Assembly: GCA_002493945.1 (NCBI GenBank)
Contig: DLAL01000084.1
Location: forward strand, 1-24,403
Reading direction: 5' to 3'
DNA from: Porphyromonadaceae bacterium UBA7048
GTDB lineage: Bacteria; Bacteroidota; Bacteroidia; Bacteroidales; Muribaculaceae
DNA: 24,403 nt
Below are positions 18,301-24,403 of this stretch, piece after piece. The notes below the pieces were generated by a model that searched no databases, was not told the origin of the DNA, and saw only the letters and a program-made list of their open reading frames with translations. How positions within the stretch are numbered: the first letter of the stretch is position 1; each line of letters begins with the position of its first letter. The translations under genes were made by a program, and so were the position numbers.

Positions 18301-21300
18301 GAGGCCGAGCAGCATTATGCCGACTATCAGAATGTGGCAGTCAGCGTGTACAACGTGACTCAGGACCGCGCCCACAGCGACCTGTCGCTCCAGTATCCTG
18401 TCCTCGCCGTTCTTGACGAGAACATCAGCACGGGCGACGAGCTGCGGCTGACGGCGATGTCAAAGACCGGCGCGTTCAACCCCATCGAGCGCACCGTGAC
18501 CGTGGGCGACAACCAGCGCGCCGAAGTGACATTCGACATCGTGGGCAAGGGCGGCATCGCGGCATCCTTCGAGATGACCGACAATCCCGCCGTGACGGCC
18601 ATGCTCTACTCGGCCAAGGGCGAACTCCTCAAGAAGATGACGTATACCGAAGCCAAGGCCACGTTCGCCGAACTTGAGGACGGCGAATACACCCTCGTGT
18701 CGATGGGCCGGTCGGACCTGATGAACTCGATACTCCGTCTGTCGAACTTCGGGGAAATCGGCCTCACCGAAGGCAAGGACTACGTGAAGAACACGGTGAC
18801 CGTCGAGACCGGCAAGCTCGCTGAAATCAAAATCGGCGAAGTTCCGGCCTTTGACGAAAGCCTCTTCTACTACACCACCTCGATGACGGGCTTCTCGTCG
18901 AACAAGAGCAGCATCACCACGGGCAACTATCTGACCCTCCGCTCGGCCATCGACTTCAAGGGCGTCTACAAGAACGACATCAGCAATGTCGCTCTCGTGG
19001 TTGACCTTCCCGAAGCCTGCGATCTGGTCGACCAGTCGGTCATCCAGGGCCCGAACCTGCTGCCCTACACTCTCGACGGCAAGCGCCTGACCGTGCAGCT
19101 CGGCAACAACTACGCGAGTCAGACCCGCTTCTGCGTGATACCCACATCGGGCGGCACTTTCAATGCCACCGCCTCCATAGTCTTCGATTACAACGGCAAG
19201 ACCCTCACCCAGCCTATCGGCACGGCTACGTCAGAAATCAAGGATATAGAGATTGTGGTACCGAGTGTCATCGCCGGAAGTACATTTAAAGTTACCGGCT
19301 ATGCTCTTGGCAATTCCACCGTTAATGTCTACGAGGACGGCACACTGCTGGGCAGTGGCAAAGCAAATGCCGCCGGCACGTGGAACGTGGAGTGCGAATT
19401 AGTGAACCCGTATAACTTGTCAAAGCACTCTATCTACGCGGAAATCACCACTCCGGCAAGGAATGCACTTACGTCAGAGACCAAAGAACTCACTTATGAC
19501 GTCAATGCACTTCAGGTTTCCAAAGTTACCATGTATCATTGGAATCCGGAACTGAACGGATGGAACGGCCGGATGGAAGTTTCTGAATTCGATTTCCTGA
19601 ATCCAAAAACGACTGCCACTCAGTGGACGGTATACTATCCGAAGAAAGTGTTCACCTATACAATAGAGTTCACTGCCAATGACCCCGAACGCATATCGAA
19701 TGTCATCCTTTACGTACATACGGCAGACAGCAAAATCGTGCCTGTCAACGCCTCTTATGACGAAAAGAAAGGCATGTGGTACGCAGAAATCGACATGGGC
19801 AATTCGTCGAACGGATATTACCCGGTGAACTGCTCGGTAGATTTTGACTATGAGGTGGCTGAACAGAAAGTTGACAACCGACAATTAAATGACATAATTG
19901 AAAGTGACAGCCGCTTCATGTCCACTTACACTGAACTACTGGACAAACTCAAGGAATTGAGCGATTCTGACGAGATACTTTCAGAACAACAGTGGCAGGA
20001 CTTCTATTCTCAAAATGGCCTTCTGACAGATGATGGAGATTCAGATATAATATTCCCGTCTGATTTTGACAACTGGTCAGAGGATGAGAAGATTAAGTTC
20101 TGCAACTCAATAACAGATGGTATGGATACAGAAATTAAGTCAATCGAAGATGGACTTAATATGTATCATACACTATTCTCAATGGATTCAGAATCAAATT
20201 CTGTCGCTTTTGGAGATGGGGCCGGAATAATTGTAAAATCATGTGAGGGAATTACCGTTGAAGACCTGACTGAACAAGGTTTTACATCATTTGAGTGCCT
20301 GGATGGAACGTTTATTTACACGTTAATCACTCAGGAACGGACTGTTGTAGTCGACTTTACGAACAATTTATGTATTGAAGCGTCGGGAAGTATGCTTCAA
20401 ACTTTAGGATTAGGAGATGATTTCATTTCTCTGTTAAGGAATTTAAGAAGCATATACAATAATTGGAATGACTCAAACATCGGATTATGTATAAACGTTC
20501 TTAAAGAAATTAAGGGAGTTTTTGAAAATGCCAATATTAAATTTTCTTCGCTCCTAACCAATTCTGAGGTCGAACTATTCTCAAAGGTTACTGACTGGAT
20601 TGAGACACTCTCTCATCAGCAAGGTAGATACAGGCAGCTGATTAATAAAGCTCCGAACTCAGCAATTGCGTATGTATATAGACAAAAATTAAACGACGTC
20701 ATGGCCAAGAAGGCTTTGGCACAAGGGTTTAAATCATGTATCAAACCTGCGTTTAAATTATTGGCTCGTTCTTTACCAATTGTCGATTGGATTTCTATTA
20801 CGGCGGATTTAATCAATAAAGCAATTGATATACAAAGAATCTATGCTTTAATTGACAATAAAGAATGTCTGAGTGAGTATCAGCGAAAGGATTTCATAAA
20901 TCAAAACAGATGGCTCCTGGGACGAGTCGGAGCTTATGCGGCCGGTTCAATAATTCCGACAGCTATCGGCGATGCCGAAATATTTGTTGGAGTCTTAGGG
21001 ACGATGGAAACCGGTGGTGTTTCATTAGGCGTAAGTGTAATGGGCTTCATTGTAAAATCCGTCGCACAAATCTCGACGCTGATTCTTGATAATATGTTAT
21101 CAAAAGATATCAAGAATCTTAAAGCAGAAATTCAAGCAATAAAATGCCCGACAGACTGTGGCCAGCCCGGTATGCCCCCGTGCCCCGACGAGCCAGGAAG
21201 CGGTAACGGCGGTGGAAACGGCGGAAATAACGGTGGAAACGGCGGAAATAATGGCGGAGGTGCGAACCAGTCAGGTTCACCCTCTGACAATGTACAGATT

Positions 21301-23616
21301 GACCCCTCCGGCTTCGTCTATGAGGCCGTGCCCGAGAACCGCGTAGAAGGCGTTCAGGCTTCTATCTACTATAAGGAGACTAAAGAGGATATGTACGGCG
21401 ACCCGTACGAGGAAATCGTGCTGTGGGATGCCGAAGAGTATGCCCAGAAGAATCCTCTGTTCACCGACGAGAACGGTATGTACCGTTGGGACGTGCCGCA
21501 GGGCCTGTGGCAGGTGAAGTTCGAGAAGGACGGTTATGTGACCGCCTACAGCGAATGGCTCCCCGTGCCTCCTCCCCAACTCGACGTGAACGTGGCCATC
21601 ACTCAGAACAAGCAGCCCGAAGTGACAGAGGCACGCGCCTATGAGGAAGGTGTCGAGGTTCAGTTCGACAAGTACATGGACCTGTCGACCCTCACGACGG
21701 ACAATATCTACGTGACGGCAGCAGGCGAGAAGCTCGGCGGCGAAATCCGCATGGTCGACTCCGCCCTTGCCGATGAATATGCTTCGGAAGACGACGCCGA
21801 CGCCACACGCTATGCGTCGCGCATACGCTTCGTGCCCGAAGAACCGCTCAGCGCCACCACCGGCGAAGTCCGCGTCACCGTCAGCCGCAACGTGCTCTCG
21901 TACGCCGGCATACCGATGACCGAGACATTCAGTCAGGTGCTCGACGTAGAGAAGGAAGTGCAGATGATAGTCGCCGACGACATGAAGGTGCTCTACGGCG
22001 GCGAGAAGGAACTGACGGTCTATGCCCTGCCCTACGACGCAGCCGTGGGCCGCACGCTCCGCATCGCCAATTCCTCGGACCTCATCGCATCGGTCGACAT
22101 CACCGAGGCTGTCCTTGACGATGAAGGCAAGGCCGTGGTGACTGTCCGCGGCGAACTCCCCGGCAGCGCACAGCTGTCGTTCACCATCGACGACGTGACG
22201 GCCACCGGCGCGTGCGCTGTCGATGTGCTCACGGAGATCATCACCGCCGAGATGCCCAAGGCATCGCGCGCAAGCGGCACCGCCGTATACCGCGGTACGA
22301 AGATCGAGCTCACCACCGAATCGAAGGACGCCACCATCTACTTCACCACCGACGGCAGCTGTCCGTGCGACGAGAACGGCACACGCCGCAAGTACACGGT
22401 GCCCGTCGTCATCGACGGCGACATGCGCATACTCGCTGTCACGAGCGTGGGTAACGGCAACGACGACATATCCGAAACGGCCGAATTCAACTACACCCTC
22501 AAGAGGTCGGACATGGACTTCAGGATGGATGAAGGCTGGACATGGATGTCGCACAACTTCGAGAGCGCCGTGGCTGCTGCAGCCCTCGCAGCCGACGAGA
22601 ACGTATCGCGCATCCTGAGTCAGACTCAGGAAGTGGTACACGACCCCGAGCTGGGCATGACAGGTACGCTGACTGCCCTCTCGGCTCAGGAGAGCTACAA
22701 GGTCGAGACCACCGCTCCGACCGGGCGTGTCCGCATGAGCGACGTAGCCCTGAATCCGGCCACTCCCATCAGCCTCACCGCAGGCTGGAACTGGCTCGGT
22801 TATCCCGTAGACCAGACCATGTCGGTTGACGAGGCATTCGCCAACACTGAAGTCGAGACTCTCGACGTCATCGTAGGTCAGAACGGCTTCGCCCAGTACG
22901 ACGGCGAGAAGTGGACCGGCACCCTTGAGACGATGTCGCCCGGCATGGGCTATATGTATCAGAGCCGGTCGGCCAAGGATGTGGTGTACAACACCTCCAT
23001 CGTGTCGACGGCTTCGGCCAAGTACACTCCCGGCATATCGACGGGTCTGCCCTTCGTACTCGACATCCACAAGTACGCATCCGTGATGCCCGTCGTGGCT
23101 TCGCTCACGGCAGCCGACGGTGCCGCACTTGACTGCGCCGACTATCAGGTGGCAGCGTTCTGCGGAACCGAGTGCCGCGGTATCGGCCGTACGGTCGACG
23201 GCATGGTGATGATGAACGTCTACGGCAACGCCGGCGACCGCATCACATTCACCGTGGCCGACATCGACGGCGAACGCTTCTTCGACAACAGCGCGTCGCT
23301 GAAGTTCAGCGAGGACATCGTCGGAGACGTGTTCACGCCCTATGACATCACCCTCAACGACCTCAGCGGCATGGCCGGCGTGACCTACGACGGCAATATC
23401 CGCGTGACTGTCGACGGTGACATCCTGCGCATCAACGGTATCGCACCTGACGACATCGACTTTGTCGAAATATACGACATGGACGGACGGAAACTACTCC
23501 GCGCCACCGGCATCACCGACTCGGGCGTCACTGTCCGCGGTATGATAAGCGGCGTATATATCGTCATCGTAAATGCTTCGGGCGAATACTCCTATCACAA
23601 GATAGCCTTACGTTAA
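15349..23616 (+). CDS. 2755-residue multidomain secreted protein with InlB-like repeats, AT-rich helical segment and T9SS-type tail
   Basis: The signal peptide covers residues 1-30 (cleavage after LSAQ). In order: a beta domain of unknown type (31-175); a chitobiase C-terminal-like domain (about 179-257, 'TVRYTLDGSEPS'); three InlB-like repeats (about 264-532) with FNPSSP-type linkers; a BspA-like LRR block (about 537-694); Ig-like segments; a carboxypeptidase-regulatory-like domain (about 876-944); more beta domains; an Ig-like domain (from about 1297); and a helical, partly hydrophobic segment of unknown family (about 1510-1935). A Cys-containing and Gly/Asn-rich linker (about 1935-1980) leads to a second regulatory-like domain (about 1983-2086), SbsA-like and other Ig-like domains, a second chitobiase-like domain (about 2303-2384), two 'GWxW' modules (2385-2548), a 'VAAFCGTECRGIG' module (2565-2673) and a sorting tail ending 'YHKIALR'. 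It is probably a surface adhesin; the function of the helical part is unknown. The DNA for residues about 1295-1938 is AT-rich, unlike both flanks. Confidence 0.88.
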   Translation: MKYINRIQRTAILLVLLLAGWAAGVPLSAQTVVEVIPDPATNLAGTDNGSNMQPLDSLMVADYGITFRFYSGSSRTAPAYYANGLAIRLYNGNTFSVHSDGTYTIDMIEFPSSYSSSNESTLLYEVGALGYDAETNTYIWFNEGGVSDAGFAIQETQLRLPSIRLTLTANGETAVRPKAPVLSQKSCDFYAPFELTINDMNDPAATVRYTLDGSEPSADNGETYTGPFTIPAGADVTVKAVAVNDNGVSAVTSATYHFVPKHLLTLRLPNKGGVSYVYYSSSNEYGEWQGKDGSAYITEGDQVSIGYYLNSGYSCKSIMLDGERLPVADDWFTFTMPSKDVELVIETMFNPSSPGDPQPGDTTRTYDLKLVINPNGAGYVSSGSGRYAAGTSVYVSAYNSTGYVFTGWTKDGETISTSSSMNYTMPASDVVLTANYVFNPSSPKDPDQPALKHPLTAVASPAGSASFNLSASEVTFGENYYVYVYPNDGYRLKGWIVNGVAQESTTSPLTGTMTDAGAHVVALMVFDPSSPSNPGANYYNPTTGQVIIDDFQSDYLYSALRQTVGSSGYENVSSIIVKGQMTYSDYNCLSYLTNATTIDVSRTGGSTELPGYTFQNLGVANVAVSSTITEFGSYVFSGCANLSSLTVYAQEPPRCSSSTFSGFTNKTNCTVYVPASAIELYSNADYWKDFTILPITNDAHVMQVNLPQDAADGRYKHNSLEIVNINTGVRQKYVISDRLLYTFNGLQKDEQYNIYMYSQAGLEIGRIENVVIPDHDFEVTFDSLKALYNVEAKVLASDGSDVTSQVTVEWLKPLADGTVTYLRKAVSLGEVPEGQQLICRVTLDSKLGVVYAAPGDAEFTVSDGDNTFTVTLTPFRSIALSGKVTDGDGAVLQGASVSVNQTLNGKYTRTFTAKTDGSGLWNLSVLDAPETRVTYAAAECVNLTDTIGAFDAGISALDLGQKALRSIVGARVTYGFTYRAAGAEEAEQHYADYQNVAVSVYNVTQDRAHSDLSLQYPVLAVLDENISTGDELRLTAMSKTGAFNPIERTVTVGDNQRAEVTFDIVGKGGIAASFEMTDNPAVTAMLYSAKGELLKKMTYTEAKATFAELEDGEYTLVSMGRSDLMNSILRLSNFGEIGLTEGKDYVKNTVTVETGKLAEIKIGEVPAFDESLFYYTTSMTGFSSNKSSITTGNYLTLRSAIDFKGVYKNDISNVALVVDLPEACDLVDQSVIQGPNLLPYTLDGKRLTVQLGNNYASQTRFCVIPTSGGTFNATASIVFDYNGKTLTQPIGTATSEIKDIEIVVPSVIAGSTFKVTGYALGNSTVNVYEDGTLLGSGKANAAGTWNVECELVNPYNLSKHSIYAEITTPARNALTSETKELTYDVNALQVSKVTMYHWNPELNGWNGRMEVSEFDFLNPKTTATQWTVYYPKKVFTYTIEFTANDPERISNVILYVHTADSKIVPVNASYDEKKGMWYAEIDMGNSSNGYYPVNCSVDFDYEVAEQKVDNRQLNDIIESDSRFMSTYTELLDKLKELSDSDEILSEQQWQDFYSQNGLLTDDGDSDIIFPSDFDNWSEDEKIKFCNSITDGMDTEIKSIEDGLNMYHTLFSMDSESNSVAFGDGAGIIVKSCEGITVEDLTEQGFTSFECLDGTFIYTLITQERTVVVDFTNNLCIEASGSMLQTLGLGDDFISLLRNLRSIYNNWNDSNIGLCINVLKEIKGVFENANIKFSSLLTNSEVELFSKVTDWIETLSHQQGRYRQLINKAPNSAIAYVYRQKLNDVMAKKALAQGFKSCIKPAFKLLARSLPIVDWISITADLINKAIDIQRIYALIDNKECLSEYQRKDFINQNRWLLGRVGAYAAGSIIPTAIGDAEIFVGVLGTMETGGVSLGVSVMGFIVKSVAQISTLILDNMLSKDIKNLKAEIQAIKCPTDCGQPGMPPCPDEPGSGNGGGNGGNNGGNGGNNGGGANQSGSPSDNVQIDPSGFVYEAVPENRVEGVQASIYYKETKEDMYGDPYEEIVLWDAEEYAQKNPLFTDENGMYRWDVPQGLWQVKFEKDGYVTAYSEWLPVPPPQLDVNVAITQNKQPEVTEARAYEEGVEVQFDKYMDLSTLTTDNIYVTAAGEKLGGEIRMVDSALADEYASEDDADATRYASRIRFVPEEPLSATTGEVRVTVSRNVLSYAGIPMTETFSQVLDVEKEVQMIVADDMKVLYGGEKELTVYALPYDAAVGRTLRIANSSDLIASVDITEAVLDDEGKAVVTVRGELPGSAQLSFTIDDVTATGACAVDVLTEIITAEMPKASRASGTAVYRGTKIELTTESKDATIYFTTDGSCPCDENGTRRKYTVPVVIDGDMRILAVTSVGNGNDDISETAEFNYTLKRSDMDFRMDEGWTWMSHNFESAVAAAALAADENVSRILSQTQEVVHDPELGMTGTLTALSAQESYKVETTAPTGRVRMSDVALNPATPISLTAGWNWLGYPVDQTMSVDEAFANTEVETLDVIVGQNGFAQYDGEKWTGTLETMSPGMGYMYQSRSAKDVVYNTSIVSTASAKYTPGISTGLPFVLDIHKYASVMPVVASLTAADGAALDCADYQVAAFCGTECRGIGRTVDGMVMMNVYGNAGDRITFTVADIDGERFFDNSASLKFSEDIVGDVFTPYDITLNDLSGMAGVTYDGNIRVTVDGDILRINGIAPDDIDFVEIYDMDGRKLLRATGITDSGVTVRGMISGVYIVIVNASGEYSYHKIALR
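16138..16944 (+). repeat. Three InlB-like repeats with FNPSSP-type linkers
   Basis: Three protein units end in MFNPSSPGDP, VFNPSSPKDP and VFDPSSPSNP. The linker starts (16390, 16657, 16921) are 89 and 88 residues apart. Each unit has the aromatic, Gly-rich pattern of divergent InlB B-repeats ('GYxxxGWxxxGxxxxxxxxxxxTMxxxDxxVxxxxxFNPSSP'). Such repeats generally act as spacers or binding modules in surface proteins. Confidence 0.7.
19235..21155 (+). other. AT-rich segment inside the giant gene, encoding an unassigned helical region
   Basis: Composition changes near 19235 and returns near 21155. By hand count, 20401-20460 has 17 G/C of 60, while 22141-22200 has 40 of 60. The front part encodes an Ig-like domain ('AGSTFKVTGYALGNSTVNVY'). 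From about 19880 the protein is mainly helical with charged stretches, then hydrophobic and Gly-rich helices ('GSIIPTAIGDAEIFVGVLG', 'GVSLGVSVMGFIVKSVAQ'). I recognise no family. The reading frame is intact throughout. Acquisition by recombination from a lower-GC source is an inference. Confidence 0.65.
21211..21252 (+). repeat. Two-copy 21-bp tandem repeat in the Gly/Asn-rich linker
   Basis: GGTGGAAACGGCGGAAATAA plus C or T, repeated twice (21211-21231 and 21232-21252), differing only at the last base, and followed by a partial GGCGGA. It encodes GGNGGNN twice. Because it is a multiple of three, copy-number change would alter linker length without shifting the frame. Confidence 0.85.
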
Positions 23617-23635
23617 GTATTAGCAACTCAATCAA

Positions 23636-24403
23636 ATGAAGAATCCAATTATCAAATACCGATATTCGATAATTGCTCTGCTGATGATTGTCCTCAGTGG
23701 AGTCGGGGCCAGGGCCTCGGCTCCCTGGACAGTCAATCCGGGCGATTACCGATATGACATGAGTCTGTATCTTGACGTGAGCTTCGCTGCCGGAAAGATG
23801 GACTACACGCAGTACGACGTGGCGGCCTTTGTCGGCGACCAGTGCCGCGGCATCGCCGAAGTACTGCCGCTGAGCAACGGTACGGAGTGTCTATACCTCC
23901 GCGCCCGCAGCAACAGCGAAGAGGGCGAGACCCTCACGTTCAAGTACTATGACCGCACGACAGATGAGGTGAAGCCGATTGACGGCGTCAGCGTTGACTT
24001 CAAGTCCAACGCATGCGTGGGCTACCCCTCGTCGCCGTATGCTATCAAGATCATCCGCCACTATGACGTGGTGCTCAGCGCTGCCGACGGCGGCTCGATT
24101 GACCGCGAGGGCGGCCGTATCGCCGAGAACACAGAACTGGTCATCACGGCCACTCCGGCCGTGGGACACCACTTCACCCAGTGGTCGGACGGAAACACGG
24201 ACAATCCGCGAACAATCGTCGTTGACGGCGATCTGACTCTCGAGGCCGAGTTCGCTGTCAATCAGTACAAACTCGTTTATACGGTAGACGGCGCTCCTTA
24301 CAAGGAGTACGAAGTCGACTATGGCGCCGCGCTCACCGCCGAGGCCGAACCGGTCAAAGAAGGTCACACATTCTCCGGCTGGGAAGGGCTGCCCGAGACC
24401 ATG
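23636..24403 (+). CDS. Secreted protein with 'VAAF..CRGI' module and InlB-like repeats (3' partial)
   Basis: ATG 23636 lies 19 bp after the previous stop, and the frame stays open for 256 codons to the right edge. The start gives a signal peptide (MKNPIIKYRYSIIALLMIVL, cleavage likely near ARA or ASA). Residues about 33-145 form a module with 'QYDVAAFVGDQCRGIAEV', clearly related to the 'DYQVAAFCGTECRGIGRT' module near the end of the upstream protein. An InlB-like repeat follows (about 147-213, 'GGSIDREGGRIAENTELVI', 'HHFTQWSDG'), then the start of another of the Flg_new/InlB type (from about 216, 'VKEGHTFSGWEG'). It is probably a further member of the same transcription unit and a surface or secreted protein. 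Its C-terminus, and so its anchoring, is not visible. Confidence 0.85.
   Translation, partial: MKNPIIKYRYSIIALLMIVLSGVGARASAPWTVNPGDYRYDMSLYLDVSFAAGKMDYTQYDVAAFVGDQCRGIAEVLPLSNGTECLYLRARSNSEEGETLTFKYYDRTTDEVKPIDGVSVDFKSNACVGYPSSPYAIKIIRHYDVVLSAADGGSIDREGGRIAENTELVITATPAVGHHFTQWSDGNTDNPRTIVVDGDLTLEAEFAVNQYKLVYTVDGAPYKEYEVDYGAALTAEAEPVKEGHTFSGWEGLPETM

Noticed and set aside
19235..21155. Insertion sequence or prophage remnant as the source of the AT-rich block
   Set aside because: The frame is uninterrupted, and there are no terminal inverted repeats, target duplications or transposase/integrase motifs visible. It behaves as a protein module.
21205..21260. CRISPR-like short repeats
   Set aside because: The repeat is in frame, has no spacers, and encodes a Gly/Asn linker.
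21277..23070. A 597-codon open frame on the - strand
   Set aside because: It lies wholly inside the giant + strand gene, in a GC-rich stretch where the antisense frame is kept open by codon bias. Its translation is rich in His, Gly and Arg without recognisable domains, and the + strand frame has clear domains and a sorting tail.

Overview
The window looks like a chromosomal segment from a gut Bacteroidales bacterium, most probably of the Muribaculaceae type. This family assignment is an inference from gene content, not from a marker gene. Supporting points are BspA-type leucine-rich repeats combined with Big_2 immunoglobulin-like domains, C-terminal tails of the type IX secretion (T9SS) sorting type, Bacteroidetes-style -7 boxes (TAnnTTTG), almost no Shine-Dalgarno sequences, and a GH5_7-type mannanase lipoprotein. 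Most of the DNA is GC-rich, with striking AT-rich blocks inside two of the giant surface-protein genes.

Layout. (1) Positions 1-7604 hold two adjacent large surface-protein genes on the + strand. The first is cut by the left edge and has about 23 BspA-type LRRs, Ig-like domains, a dockerin-like pair of calcium loops, a cohesin-like domain and a sorting tail. Twelve bases later comes a 1469-residue protein with two N-terminal cohesin-like domains, ten Big_2-like domains and a small LRR block in the middle. A hairpin terminator follows. (2) Positions 7790-9568 are a conserved envelope pair: a zinc N-acetylmuramoyl-L-alanine amidase and an MCE/MlaD-type lipid-transport protein. (3) A bidirectional terminator separates this pair from a convergent GH5_7-like beta-mannanase lipoprotein gene on the - strand (9641-10936). 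(4) A 374-bp divergent intergenic region carries a promoter for each direction and a leader of about 250 nt. (5) From 11311 to the right edge lies a second run of secreted-protein genes, separated by 19-21 bp: an LRR/beta-sandwich protein interrupted by one in-frame TAG, a 2755-residue multidomain protein, and a third gene cut off by the right edge.

How the parts relate. The two clusters appear to build the outer surface. Their proteins draw on the same set of modules (LRR_5, Big_2, InlB-like repeats, cohesin-like domains, 'VAAF..CRGI' modules, sorting tails), so adhesion to host or diet glycans or assembly of a surface complex is plausible. No catalytic domain is visible in them. The amidase/MCE pair and the mannanase are ordinary envelope and carbohydrate genes between the clusters.

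The points most worth checking are the in-frame amber codon at 12820, an AT-rich segment of unknown helical sequence inside the 2755-residue protein (about 19235-21155), and the matching dockerin-like and cohesin-like modules in the two neighbouring proteins at the left.
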